Assembly: GCA_013696275.1 (NCBI GenBank)
Contig: JACCYW010000397.1
Location: forward strand, 1 to 16,708
Source of the DNA: Chloroflexota bacterium
GTDB lineage: Bacteria; Chloroflexota; Limnocylindria; Limnocylindrales; CSP1-4
Length of the DNA stretch: 16,708 nucleotides
Reading direction: 5' to 3'
In this document: in pieces, positions 1 through 6,445 of the stretch
How the letters are laid out: each line of letters starts with the position of its first letter
How positions within the stretch are numbered: position 1 is the stretch's first letter
Translations under genes and position numbers: made by a program
Notes under the pieces: generated by a model
The model's input: only the letters and a program-made list of their open reading frames with translations
Told to the model about the DNA's origin: nothing
Database searches by the model: none

Positions 1-360
1 GCGGCCGCCTATGAGGTCGGTCAGACCCTGGATGTCTCCTTGTTCGCGGCCGGTGAGAGCGTCGATGTGACCGGCGTGAGCAAGGGCAAGGGCTTCGCCG
101 GGACCATCAAGCGGCACCACTATCGGCGTGGCCCGGAGACACACGGCTCCGATTCACATCGGGCGCCCGGGTCGATCGGCGGTGGTACCAGTCCCGGCAA
201 GGTCTTCAAGGGCTCAGGCATGCCCGGCCGGATGGGCCACGTCCGGACCACGGTCAAGAAGGCGACCATCGTGCGCGTCGACGAGCAGCGCTCGCTCCTG
301 CTGGTCAAGGGCCCGGTCCCGGGGCCGCGCAACGCTCTCGTCCTGGTCAGGAAGGCCTAG
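1..360 (+). CDS. rplC: 50S ribosomal protein L3, C-terminal part (5' truncated by window edge)
   Basis: The reading frame is open from base 1 to the TAG at 358-360 and gives 119 residues without a start, so the N-terminal part lies outside the window. The product is the C-terminal half of L3 (uL3), an early-assembling 23S rRNA-binding protein whose extended loop reaches towards the peptidyl-transferase centre. Diagnostic features are VSKGKGFAG, a basic RHHYRRGPETHG stretch, HRAPGSIGGG, the GMPGRMGH segment and the VKGPVPGPRNALVLVRKA ending, all typical of bacterial L3. It is followed after one base by rplD, as in the S10 operon; rpsJ would be expected further upstream. No truncation or frameshift is visible within the part shown. 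Confidence 0.97.
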   Translation, partial: AAAYEVGQTLDVSLFAAGESVDVTGVSKGKGFAGTIKRHHYRRGPETHGSDSHRAPGSIGGGTSPGKVFKGSGMPGRMGHVRTTVKKATIVRVDEQRSLLLVKGPVPGPRNALVLVRKA

Positions 361-361
361 C

Positions 362-985
362 GTGCCGACCACCGCTCTGCTGACCAAGACCGGCGGCGAT
401 GCCGGCACCGTCGAGTTGCCCGAGGCGCTCTTTGCCGCGCCCGTCAACGAGGCCGTCATCCACCAGGCCGTCACCGCGCAGATGGCTGGACGGCGGACCG
501 GAACCCACGACACCAAGACCCGTGGTGAGGTCGCCGGCGGTGGTGCCAAGCCATATCGCCAGAAGGGCACCGGCCGCGCCCGACAGGGCACGCGCAGCGC
601 GCCCCACTACGCCGGTGGGGGAGTGGTCTTCGGACCGCACCCGCGCAGCTATGCCCAGCGCTTGCCCAAGCGGATGAAGCGTCTGGCGCTCGTCGGGGCT
701 CTCACCGCCAAGTTCGGTGACGGCGCCATCAGGGTCGTCGAGGACCTGGCCATGGATGCCATCCGTAGCCGGGAGTTGATCGGTTACCTGCGCTCGTTGG
801 AGGCGTCGGGCCGAGTGCTCGTCGTGGCTGAAGGCAAGGACGAGCGGTTGGAGCTGTCGGCCCGCAACCTGCCTGGCGTCACCGTCATCCGCGCTGACTC
901 CTTGAACGTGGTGGATGTCATAAACGCCGACGTGGTGCTCATCACACAGCCCTGCCTGCCGACCATGGTAGAGGTCTACTCGTGA
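362..985 (+). CDS. rplD: 50S ribosomal protein L4
   Basis: L4 (uL4) is a primary 23S rRNA-binding protein whose long loop lines the peptide exit tunnel. The 207-residue product matches the usual bacterial length. Residues about 55-105 are the extended loop: RGEVAGGGAKPYRQKGTGRARQ, the SAPHYAGGGVVFGPHPRSY segment and LPKRMKRLA. The C-terminal half carries the alternating hydrophobic strands of the globular domain (LVVAEG, VTVIRAD, ADVVLIT). I chose the GTG at 362 because it follows the rplC stop by one base and fits the family N-terminus; the frame stays open further upstream only inside rplC. In E. coli L4 is an autoregulator of the S10 operon; I cannot tell whether that applies here. Confidence 0.97.
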   Translation: MPTTALLTKTGGDAGTVELPEALFAAPVNEAVIHQAVTAQMAGRRTGTHDTKTRGEVAGGGAKPYRQKGTGRARQGTRSAPHYAGGGVVFGPHPRSYAQRLPKRMKRLALVGALTAKFGDGAIRVVEDLAMDAIRSRELIGYLRSLEASGRVLVVAEGKDERLELSARNLPGVTVIRADSLNVVDVINADVVLITQPCLPTMVEVYS

Positions 986-1284
986 CGCTCGATCCGGCTC
1001 AGGTCGTGCTCCGCCCCGTCATCAGTGAGAAGTCGCTCGATCAGACGCAGCGTCGCAAGTACACCTTCGCGGTCCATGACGACGCCAACAAGCTGCAGAT
1101 CAAGGAGGCCGTCGAGGTCCTCTTCAAGGTCACCGTGGTCGATGTCAACGTCCTGACCACCAAGCCGAAGGAGAAGTCACGCAATCGCAAGCGCGGCCGG
1201 CAGCGCGGCTGGACCTCGGCCTGGAAGAAGGCCGTTGTGACCGTCGGGGCCAGCGACAAGATCGAATTCTTCGAGGGGGTCTGA
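982..1284 (+). CDS. rplW: 50S ribosomal protein L23
   Basis: L23 (uL23) sits at the rim of the peptide exit tunnel and docks trigger factor, SRP and the Sec translocon in bacteria. The 100-residue product has the family signature near the N-terminus (VLRPVISEKS, with Glu16 at the position of the known trigger-factor contact), then KYTFAVHDDANKLQIKEAVE, and a basic loop (KPKEKSRNRKRGRQRG) that inserts into rRNA. The C-terminal strand VTVGASDKIEFFEGV is also typical. The GTG start overlaps the rplD stop as GTGA (982-985), which implies translational coupling to L4. Length and motifs are ordinary. Confidence 0.97.
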   Translation: MTLDPAQVVLRPVISEKSLDQTQRRKYTFAVHDDANKLQIKEAVEVLFKVTVVDVNVLTTKPKEKSRNRKRGRQRGWTSAWKKAVVTVGASDKIEFFEGV

Positions 1285-1287
1285 CAG

Positions 1288-2118
1288 ATGCCGCTACGCA
1301 GCTATAAGCCGACCTCACCGGGCCTGCGCACGATGACCCGCTCGACCTTCGAGGAGATCACCACCACCCAGCCACACAAGCCATTGTTGGAGCCGATGAA
1401 GCGCGGCAGCGGGCGCAATGGTCAGGGCCGCATGACCGTCCGCCACCGTGGCGGAGGAGAGAAGCGCGCCTATCGGCGGATAGACTTCCGGCGCGACAAG
1501 TGGGACGTTCCGGCACGACTGGCGACCGTCGAATACGACCCCAACCGGTCGGCGCGCATCGGGCTGCTCCACTATCGCGACGGAGAGAAGCGCTACATCC
1601 TGGTGCCGCACGGTCTGCGCGTCGGGGACATCGTGGTCGCCGGCTCGAGCGCCGAGGCGCGGGTGGGCAATGCCCTGCCGCTGCGCAATATCCCGCTCGG
1701 CACGCAGCTGCATAACATCGAGCTCATCCCCGGCCAAGGTGGTCGCATCGTCCGTTCGGCCGGTGCCTCGGCGCAGTTGCTGGCCAAGGAGGGCGATGAG
1801 GCGCAGGTCCGGTTGCCGTCCGGCGAGGTGAGACGCGTGGATGTGCGCTGTATGGCCACGGTCGGCCAGGTGGGTAACCTGGACCATGAGAACCAGGATC
1901 TGGGCAAGGCCGGACGTTCCCGTCATATGGGTCGCCGACCTGAGGTGCGCGGCGTAGTCATGAACCCGCGCGACCATCCCCACGGCGGCGGCGAGGGCAA
2001 GTCACCGACGGGCATGCCGCCCAAGACACCATGGGGCCAGCCGGCGATGGGCCACCGCACACGCCGCTCCAAGACGACCGGTCGCGTCATCGTCCGGTCG
2101 CGGCACGGCAAGAGCTAG
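1288..2118 (+). CDS. rplB: 50S ribosomal protein L2
   Basis: L2 (uL2) is needed for subunit joining and contributes to the architecture of the peptidyl-transferase centre. The 276-residue product is full length. Visible parts are the N-terminal SYKPTSPGLR and NGQGRMTVRHRGGGEKR segments, the OB-fold core (about 75-120, VEYDPNRSARIGLLHY), the SH3-like domain (about 125-195) and the strongly conserved C-terminal loop MNPRDHPHGGGEG. His230 in this loop aligns with E. coli His229, a residue reported to be important for peptidyl-transferase activity. The ATG is preceded by GAGGGGG at 1273-1279 with an 8-base spacer. It lies three bases after the rplW stop. Confidence 0.98.
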   Translation: MPLRSYKPTSPGLRTMTRSTFEEITTTQPHKPLLEPMKRGSGRNGQGRMTVRHRGGGEKRAYRRIDFRRDKWDVPARLATVEYDPNRSARIGLLHYRDGEKRYILVPHGLRVGDIVVAGSSAEARVGNALPLRNIPLGTQLHNIELIPGQGGRIVRSAGASAQLLAKEGDEAQVRLPSGEVRRVDVRCMATVGQVGNLDHENQDLGKAGRSRHMGRRPEVRGVVMNPRDHPHGGGEGKSPTGMPPKTPWGQPAMGHRTRRSKTTGRVIVRSRHGKS

Positions 2119-2132
2119 GGAGGGAGGACGCC

Positions 2133-2417
2133 ATGTCGCGATCGCTGAAGAAGGGACCGTTCATCGAGGCGCGGCTACTTGGCCGCGTCCAGGCGATGAA
2201 CAAGATGAATGAGAAGAAGCTGCTCAAGACGTGGTCGCGAGCATCGGTCATCTTCCCCGACTTCATCGGCCACACGGTGGCCGTCTACAACGGCAAGAAG
2301 CACATCCCGGTCTATGTGACCGAGAACATGGTCGGCCATCGTCTCGGTGAGTTCTCGCCGACCCGCACCTTCCGCGGGCACGGCAAGCACACCGAGCGGT
2401 CGACATCACTCAAGTAG
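2133..2417 (+). CDS. rpsS: 30S ribosomal protein S19
   Basis: S19 (uS19) binds the head of the 30S subunit with S13 and contacts the A-site finger and tRNA. The 94-residue product begins MSRSLKKGPFIEARLL and contains the conserved core KTWSRASVIFPDFIGHTVAVYNGKKH (given here only as landmarks at about residues 30-55), VYVTENMVGHRLGEFSPTRTF and GHGKHTERS. I chose the ATG at 2133 because it matches the universal S19 N-terminus and follows a strong GGAGGGAGG Shine-Dalgarno at 2119-2127. The frame remains open upstream into rplB, but that extension has no homology to S19. It has normal length and no odd features. Confidence 0.97.
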   Translation: MSRSLKKGPFIEARLLGRVQAMNKMNEKKLLKTWSRASVIFPDFIGHTVAVYNGKKHIPVYVTENMVGHRLGEFSPTRTFRGHGKHTERSTSLK

Positions 2418-2420
2418 AGG
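2416..2420 (+). promoter_or_regulatory. ribosome binding site for rplV (supports TTG start)
   Basis: AGAGG overlaps the end of the rpsS stop codon and lies 8 bases before the TTG at 2429. No ATG or GTG that would give a normal L22 N-terminus lies in frame between the rpsS stop and the L22 core, so this site decides the TTG start. Confidence 0.6.
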
Positions 2421-2428
2421 TCAACGGT

Positions 2429-2770
2429 TTGAGGGTCTCCGCCACCGCCAAGTACATACGCCGCTCGACGCGCAAGACTCGCCTGGTCACCCAGGTCATA
2501 GTCGGGCGTTCTGTCGGCGACGCCGCGGCCATCTTGAGGTTCATGCCGCAGGGCGCTGCTCGCGACGTGGCCAAGGTGCTCAAGAGCGCGGCCGCCAATG
2601 CCGAGAACAACCACGACCTCTCTCCGGAAGACCTCGTGGTCGTCCGGGCGACAGCCGATGAGGGGCCGACACTGAAGAGATGGAGGCCGCGTGCTCAGGG
2701 CCGCGCCTTCCCCATCCACAAGCCGATGACCCACGTCACAGTGGTCGTCGAGGACCGGGAGGTTCGCTGA
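2429..2770 (+). CDS. rplV: 50S ribosomal protein L22
   Basis: L22 (uL22) binds all domains of 23S rRNA; its beta-hairpin forms part of the exit-tunnel constriction and is a known site of macrolide-resistance mutations. The 113-residue product has the family layout: SATAKYIRRSTRKTRLV at the N-terminus, a helical core with VLKSAAANAENNHDL, then the hairpin region DEGPTLKRWRPRAQGRAF and the final strand THVTVVVEDREV. The start is inferred to be TTG at 2429, the only one of this type in the block, because it places the N-terminus as in other L22 proteins and has an AGAGG site 8 bases upstream. Its TGA shares one base with the rpsC ATG (TGATG). Confidence 0.95.
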   Translation: MRVSATAKYIRRSTRKTRLVTQVIVGRSVGDAAAILRFMPQGAARDVAKVLKSAAANAENNHDLSPEDLVVVRATADEGPTLKRWRPRAQGRAFPIHKPMTHVTVVVEDREVR

Positions 2771-3447
2771 TGGGTCACAAGGTCCATCCCAATGGCTTCC
2801 GACTGGGCGTCTCACGGACGTGGAACGCCAAGTGGTATGCCGATCGTGACTACACGACACTGCTTAAGGAGGACATGACCATCCGACGGCTGGTCACGCG
2901 GCGCTTGGCCAACGCGAGCGTCAGCCTGGTGGAGATCGAGCGTGGCATCAACCACGTCACCGTCACCGTCCACACCGCCAAGCCGGGCATCGTCATCGGC
3001 AAGGGTGGCGCCAACGTCGAGGCCTTGCGCCAGCAGATCGGCCGGCTCACCACTCGCAAGGTCAAGCTGGAGATCAAGGAGATCCGCCAAGCAGAACTCG
3101 ATGGGGTCCTGGTCGCCAGCAACATCGCGCAGCAGCTGGCTCGGCGGATAGCCTTCCGCAAGGCCATCAAGCAGTCGATCCAGCGGACCATGAAGGCCGG
3201 CGCCAAGGGCGTCAAGATCCAGGTCTCCGGTCGGCTGGGTGGATCCGAGATGGCGCGGCGCGAGTGGGACAAGGAAGGTCGCATCCCGCTCGGTACGCTG
3301 CGCGCCGACATCAGCTACGGCCAGGTCCATGCCCACACGACCTACGGCCGCATCGGCGTCAAGGTGTGGATCTATCGCGGCGACGTGATGCCCGAGCGAC
3401 AGGCACCGCGCGAGGCTGCGGCGGCTGTGGCAGCGGGAGCGGCATAG
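2770..3447 (+). CDS. rpsC: 30S ribosomal protein S3
   Basis: S3 (uS3) forms part of the mRNA entry channel on the 30S head, together with S4 and S5, and contributes to mRNA helicase activity. The 225-residue product starts MGHKVHPNGFRLGV, the universal S3 N-terminus. A type II KH domain spans about residues 38-108 with the GIVIGKGG loop at 73-80. The C-terminal domain holds GVKIQVSGRLGGSEMAR, RREWDKEGRIPLGTLRADISYG and GRIGVKVWIYRGD. The last 15 or so residues are Ala-rich (EAAAAVAAGAA), a low-complexity end seen in many high-GC genomes. The ATG at 2770 overlaps the rplV stop by one base. The frame is open further upstream only within rplV. Confidence 0.98.
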   Translation: MGHKVHPNGFRLGVSRTWNAKWYADRDYTTLLKEDMTIRRLVTRRLANASVSLVEIERGINHVTVTVHTAKPGIVIGKGGANVEALRQQIGRLTTRKVKLEIKEIRQAELDGVLVASNIAQQLARRIAFRKAIKQSIQRTMKAGAKGVKIQVSGRLGGSEMARREWDKEGRIPLGTLRADISYGQVHAHTTYGRIGVKVWIYRGDVMPERQAPREAAAAVAAGAA

Positions 3448-3449
3448 CC

Positions 3450-3878
3450 ATGTTGATGCCTCGCCGCGTCAAGCATCGCAAGGTCATGCGCGGTCGAATG
3501 AGCGGCATGGCCAAGGGCGGCAGCACCATCGCCTTCGGCGACTATGGCCTGATGACCCAGGAACCGGCTTGGATCACCAGTCGCCAGATAGAGGCCGCCC
3601 GGCGGGCCATGACCCGCTACGTCAAGCGCGGCGGCAAGATCTGGATCCGCATCTTCCCGGACAAGCCGGTCACCAAGAAGCCGGCCGAGGTCCGCATGGG
3701 CTCGGGCAAGGGCGCGCCAGACCATTGGGTGGCGGTCGTGCGGCCGGGTCGTATCCTCTTCGAGATGTCGGGTGTGCCGCACGGCGAGGCGGCCGAGGCG
3801 ATGCGCCTGGCCAGCCACAAGCTACCGGTCGACGTTCGCTTCGTGGTGCGCGAGGGGGTCAGCGATGGACATAACTAA
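3450..3878 (+). CDS. rplP: 50S ribosomal protein L16
   Basis: L16 (uL16) is a late-assembling protein near the A-site tRNA elbow and the peptidyl-transferase centre. The 142-residue product begins MLMPRRVKHRKVMRGRM and carries the core signatures GDYGLMTQEPAWITSRQIEAAR, RYVKRGGKIWIRIFPDKPVTKKPAE, RMGSGKGAPDHWVAVVRPG and ILFEMSGV, so identity is clear. The arginine in PAEVRMGSGKG is in the region that is hydroxylated in E. coli L16; I see no hydroxylase gene here. The start is two bases after the rpsC stop. The end overlaps rpmC by 14 bases, the longest overlap in the window, leaving L16 with a short non-conserved end VSDGHN. Confidence 0.98.
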   Translation: MLMPRRVKHRKVMRGRMSGMAKGGSTIAFGDYGLMTQEPAWITSRQIEAARRAMTRYVKRGGKIWIRIFPDKPVTKKPAEVRMGSGKGAPDHWVAVVRPGRILFEMSGVPHGEAAEAMRLASHKLPVDVRFVVREGVSDGHN

Positions 3879-4074
3879 GGTGCGTTCATTGACCGATCAG
3901 GAGCTCAGCGACGAGTTGACCGTCGCTCGGCGCCAGCTGTACGACCTGCGCTTCCAACTGGCCACCCGCCAGCTGACCGACTACGACCAGATCTCTCAAA
4001 CGCGGCGCAGCATCGCCCGGCTGCTGACGGTCAGGACCGAGCGTGACAACGCGGCGCTCGGAGACCAGCCATGA
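3865..4074 (+). CDS. rpmC: 50S ribosomal protein L29
   Basis: L29 (uL29) is a small alpha-helical hairpin protein next to L23 at the exit tunnel. The 69-residue product starts MDITKVRSLTDQELSDEL and shows the two-helix pattern with the family motif LYDLRFQLATRQLTD followed by RRSIARLLTVRTER. The length is normal. The ATG at 3865 lies inside the 3' end of rplP, 14 bases before its stop, and the L29 stop overlaps the rpsQ start as ATGA. A frame running further upstream has no L29 homology. L29 is weakly conserved in general, but position between L16 and S17 makes the assignment firm. Confidence 0.95.
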   Translation: MDITKVRSLTDQELSDELTVARRQLYDLRFQLATRQLTDYDQISQTRRSIARLLTVRTERDNAALGDQP

Positions 4075-4535
4075 GCGGCATCGAGGCCGGCACACGTGGC
4101 CGGCGCAAGGCGAAGGTCGGCCTGGTGGTCTCCGACAAGATGGACAAGACCATCGTCGTGTCGGTCGAACGGCTCTCTCGACATCATCTCTACAAGCGCG
4201 TCGTCCGCCTGACCACCAAGTTCAAGGCCCATGACGAGCGCAATGAGGCGCATCTCGGCGACACCGTGCGCATCGAAGAGTCGCGGCCGCTCTCGGCGAC
4301 CAAGCGCTGGCGGCTGGTGGAGGTCGTCCAGCACGCGGGCGAGGGCTCGACCGAGACGATCATCACGGAAGAACCTGAGACCAGCGCAGCTATCCACATG
4401 GCCGCCCACCCCGGGCGCGAGGCGCAGGATGGTGAGACCGCCCCGGCGGGTACCTCCGCGCCGCTCGGCCCCCAGCCGGCAGCCGCAGCGCAGCCAGCAG
4501 CCGACTCCGAACTGGCGCGGGAGGCGACGCCATGA
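4071..4535 (+). CDS. rpsQ: 30S ribosomal protein S17 with a long low-complexity C-terminal tail
   Basis: S17 (uS17) is a primary 16S rRNA-binding OB-fold protein of the 30S body. Residues about 10-88 are a standard S17: RRKAKVGLVVSDKMDKTIVV, the HLYKRVVRLTTKFKAHDE segment with the SYKRYH-like RNA-binding strand, GDTVRIEESRPLSATKRW and RLVEVVQHA. The family is usually about 80-90 residues, whereas this product has 154. The extra residues 89-154 are rich in Ala, Pro, Gly, Glu and Thr, with runs such as PAAAAQPAAD, and have no fold I recognise. The frame continues without interruption to a stop that overlaps the rplN start (ATGA), so the tail is unlikely to be a sequencing slip. Function of the tail is unknown. 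Confidence 0.95.
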   Translation: MSGIEAGTRGRRKAKVGLVVSDKMDKTIVVSVERLSRHHLYKRVVRLTTKFKAHDERNEAHLGDTVRIEESRPLSATKRWRLVEVVQHAGEGSTETIITEEPETSAAIHMAAHPGREAQDGETAPAGTSAPLGPQPAAAAQPAADSELAREATP

Positions 4536-4900
4536 TCCAGGCCAACAGCCGGGTCCGGGTCGCGGACAACACCGGCGCCCGGACCATCCAGTGCATCCGC
4601 GTCCTCGGTCGCTCACAGAAGACGACCGCTGGCGTGGGCGACGTCATCGTCGCCAGCGTCAAGCAGGCCATCCCCAACGCCGCCGTCAAGAAGGGTGACG
4701 TCGTGCGCGCCGTGGTCGTACGTACCAGCAAGGAGTTCGGGCGACCCGACGGCAGCTATATCCGTTTCGACGAGAACGCCGCGGTGCTCATCAACAACCA
4801 GGGCAATCCTCGAGGCACCCGCATCTTCGGGCCGGTGGCGCGCGAATTGCGCGACCGCAACTACATGAAGATCGTTTCCCTCGCCCCGGAGGTGCTGTGA
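4532..4900 (+). CDS. rplN: 50S ribosomal protein L14
   Basis: L14 (uL14) lies at the subunit interface, forming bridges with 16S rRNA and binding the ribosome silencing factor RsfS in bacteria. The 122-residue product is exactly the canonical bacterial length. Its signatures are MIQANSRVRVADNTGAR, the GDVIVASVKQAIPNAAVKKG strand-loop, VVVRTSKEFGRPDGSYIRFD, NAAVLINNQGNPRGTRIFGPVARELR and MKIVSLAPEVL. It is among the least divergent proteins in the window. Start and stop both overlap neighbouring genes (ATGA with rpsQ, TGATG with rplX), indicating coupled translation. Confidence 0.99.
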   Translation: MIQANSRVRVADNTGARTIQCIRVLGRSQKTTAGVGDVIVASVKQAIPNAAVKKGDVVRAVVVRTSKEFGRPDGSYIRFDENAAVLINNQGNPRGTRIFGPVARELRDRNYMKIVSLAPEVL

Positions 4901-5295
4901 TGGCGCGCGTACCCGCCCAGCCCGGTCACCAACGAGTGCCTGATGTCCGACGTGGCGACGAGGTACTCATCCTGACCGGTAAGGACGCCGGCAAGCGTGG
5001 CACCGTCGAGCGCATGGAGATGCCCGACCGTCTCGTCCTGGACGGTCTGAACATCGCCAAGCGCCACACCAAGCCGCGACCTCGCCAGGGCCGCACGGAG
5101 CGCCAACCGCGCATCCAGCAGGGCGGCATCCTGGACATCGCGCGCCCGCTGCACGTCAGCAACGTGATTATCGTCTGCCCCAGCTGCCATACGCCGACCC
5201 GTGTCCGGCACGACCGCCAGGCTGACGGCCGCAACGTCCGCGTATGCCGGCACTGCGGCGAGGCGCTCACCAGGGTGGAGAGCACGCGGTCGTGA
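4900..5295 (+). CDS. rplX: 50S ribosomal protein L24 with C-terminal zinc ribbon
   Basis: L24 (uL24) is an assembly-initiating protein that binds the 5' end of 23S rRNA near the exit tunnel. The 131-residue product has a KOW motif at about residues 18-45 (RRGDEVLILTGKDAGKRGTVER), followed by GLNIAKRHTKPRP and GGILDIARPLHVSNV. The C-terminus holds two CxxC pairs: Cys93-Pro-Ser-Cys96 and Cys116-Arg-His-Cys119, a probable four-cysteine zinc ribbon. E. coli L24 is shorter and lacks it, while several high-GC lineages retain it. Two starts are possible: GTG at 4897 (GTGA overlap with rplN) or ATG at 4900; I prefer ATG. The stop overlaps the rplE start as GTGA. Confidence 0.96.
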   Translation: MARVPAQPGHQRVPDVRRGDEVLILTGKDAGKRGTVERMEMPDRLVLDGLNIAKRHTKPRPRQGRTERQPRIQQGGILDIARPLHVSNVIIVCPSCHTPTRVRHDRQADGRNVRVCRHCGEALTRVESTRS

Positions 5296-5834
5296 ACAAC
5301 CAGCTGCACCAGCGCTACCTGGACGAGGTCGTGCCGGCGCTCCGCAAGGAATTCGGCTATGGCAACCCGATGCAGGTCCCCCGGCTGGACAAGATCGTCG
5401 TCAACATCGGGCTGGGCGAGGCGTTGCAGAATGCCAAGGCCATGGATGCCGCCGTGGGCGACCTGACCATCATCACCGGCCAGAAGCCGATAGTCACGCG
5501 CGCCAAACGCTCCATCGCCCAATTCCGCCTGCGCACCGGAAACGCCATCGGGCTCAAGGTCACCCTGCGCGGGGATCGCATGTGGGACTTCCTGGAGCGG
5601 CTCACTCGCCTGGCTCTGCCGCGTATCCGTGACTTCCGAGGCGTGCCATCGAGATCGTTCGATGGGCGCGGCAACTACTCGCTCGGGCTGCGTGAGCAGC
5701 TCGCCTTTCCGGAGATCGATTACGACAGGGTCGACCGCCTGCGAGGGCTTGAGGTGAGCATCGTCACCTCGGCTCAGACCGATGAGGAGTCCAAGCGTCT
5801 GCTGGCACTCCTCGGTATGCCCTTCGCCAGCTAG
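5292..5834 (+). CDS. rplE: 50S ribosomal protein L5
   Basis: L5 (uL5) binds 5S rRNA and contacts P-site tRNA in the central protuberance. The 180-residue product has normal length and clear signatures: KIVVNIGLGEA, the GQKPIVTRAKRSIAQFRLR segment, GLKVTLRGDRMWDFLERL, ALPRIRDFRGV, SFDGRGNYSLGLREQLAFPEIDYD and a final MPFAS corresponding to the usual GMPF end. The GTG at 5292 overlaps the rplX TGA (GTGA). A longer frame open upstream lies inside rplX and has no L5 homology. Nothing is missing or unusual. Confidence 0.98.
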   Translation: MNNQLHQRYLDEVVPALRKEFGYGNPMQVPRLDKIVVNIGLGEALQNAKAMDAAVGDLTIITGQKPIVTRAKRSIAQFRLRTGNAIGLKVTLRGDRMWDFLERLTRLALPRIRDFRGVPSRSFDGRGNYSLGLREQLAFPEIDYDRVDRLRGLEVSIVTSAQTDEESKRLLALLGMPFAS

Positions 5835-5841
5835 GCCCGAC

Positions 5842-5848
5842 AAGGAGG
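5842..5848 (+). promoter_or_regulatory. strong ribosome binding site for rpsZ
   Basis: AAGGAGG is a near-perfect Shine-Dalgarno, four bases before the ATG at 5853. It lies in the 18-base gap after rplE, where the stop-start overlap coupling is interrupted, so S14 translation probably initiates independently. Confidence 0.75.
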
Positions 5849-5852
5849 TTCG

Positions 5853-6038
5853 ATGGCCAAGAAGTCACTCATCGCCAAGGCCGCTCGCACGCAGCGCTTC
5901 GGTGTCCGCGCCTATAGCCGCTGTGCTGTATGTGGTCGGGCCCGCGGCTACATGCGTCGTTTCGCCATGTGCCGCATCTGTTTCCGCGAGCGTGCTCTGC
6001 TGGGCGAACTGCCCGGCGTGACCAAGTCGAGCTGGTAA
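5853..6038 (+). CDS. rpsZ: 30S ribosomal protein S14, zinc-binding type (type Z)
   Basis: S14 (uS14) assembles late in the 30S head beside S3 and S10. The 61-residue product is the short zinc form: MAKKSLIAKAARTQRFGVRAY (landmark start), then Cys24-Ala-Val-Cys27 and Cys40-Arg-Ile-Cys43, which form the zinc knuckle, with GRARGYMRRFAMCRICFRE and a C-terminal GVTKSSW. This is the form typical of Gram-positive, Thermus and Chloroflexota ribosomes; the zinc-free form of E. coli is about 100 residues. Such S14 proteins can be replaced by zinc-free paralogues under zinc starvation in some bacteria, but no paralogue is in this window. It has its own strong Shine-Dalgarno. Confidence 0.98.
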   Translation: MAKKSLIAKAARTQRFGVRAYSRCAVCGRARGYMRRFAMCRICFRERALLGELPGVTKSSW

Positions 6039-6041
6039 CGG

Positions 6042-6437
6042 ATGAACATCTCCGACCCCATCGCCGATATGCTCACGCGCATCCGGAATGCCAGCCTGGC
6101 GCGCCATGACGATGTCGTCCTGCCTGCCTCTCGCACCAAGCTGGCCATCGCCCGCATCCTCAAGGAAGAAGGCTTCATAGAGGACTTCTCAGAGACGCGC
6201 GCCGGTCCCGGCGCGGAGTTGCGCCTGACGCTCAAATACGTCGGCCGGGTGCCCGTCGTCTCTGGCTTGAAGCGCGTCAGTAAGCCGGGCCTGCGCGTCT
6301 ATGCCGCCAAGACCGACATCCCGCGCGTGTTGGGTGGCCTGGGCATCGTCATCGTCAGTACAAGCCAGGGGATCATGACCGGCAGCCGTGCCCGCAAGGG
6401 CCAGCTTGGCGGCGAGGTCCTGGCGTACGTCTGGTAG
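6042..6437 (+). CDS. rpsH: 30S ribosomal protein S8
   Basis: S8 (uS8) binds the central domain of 16S rRNA (helix 21) and is the translational autoregulator of the spc operon in E. coli. The 131-residue product has the canonical length. Landmarks are SDPIADMLTRIRNA at the N-terminus, LKEEGFIEDF, LRLTLKYVGRVPVVSGLKRVSKPGLR and the strongly conserved C-terminal ISTSQG-like motif VIVSTSQGIMTGSRARK, then GGEVLAYVW. The ATG is three bases after the rpsZ stop. I did not find an obvious mimic of the S8 site in the surrounding RNA, so autoregulation here is untested. Confidence 0.98.
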   Translation: MNISDPIADMLTRIRNASLARHDDVVLPASRTKLAIARILKEEGFIEDFSETRAGPGAELRLTLKYVGRVPVVSGLKRVSKPGLRVYAAKTDIPRVLGGLGIVIVSTSQGIMTGSRARKGQLGGEVLAYVW

Positions 6438-6445
6438 GCGGCGAG

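Noticed and set aside
128..361. Upstream extension of the rplD frame inside rplC.
   Set aside because: The added residues have no L4 homology and overlap the conserved L3 C-terminus; GTG at 362 fits the family.
1315..1983. A 222-codon minus-strand open frame opposite rplB.
   Set aside because: Shadow of a conserved ribosomal gene; no motif, no ribosome-binding site and no supporting neighbours.
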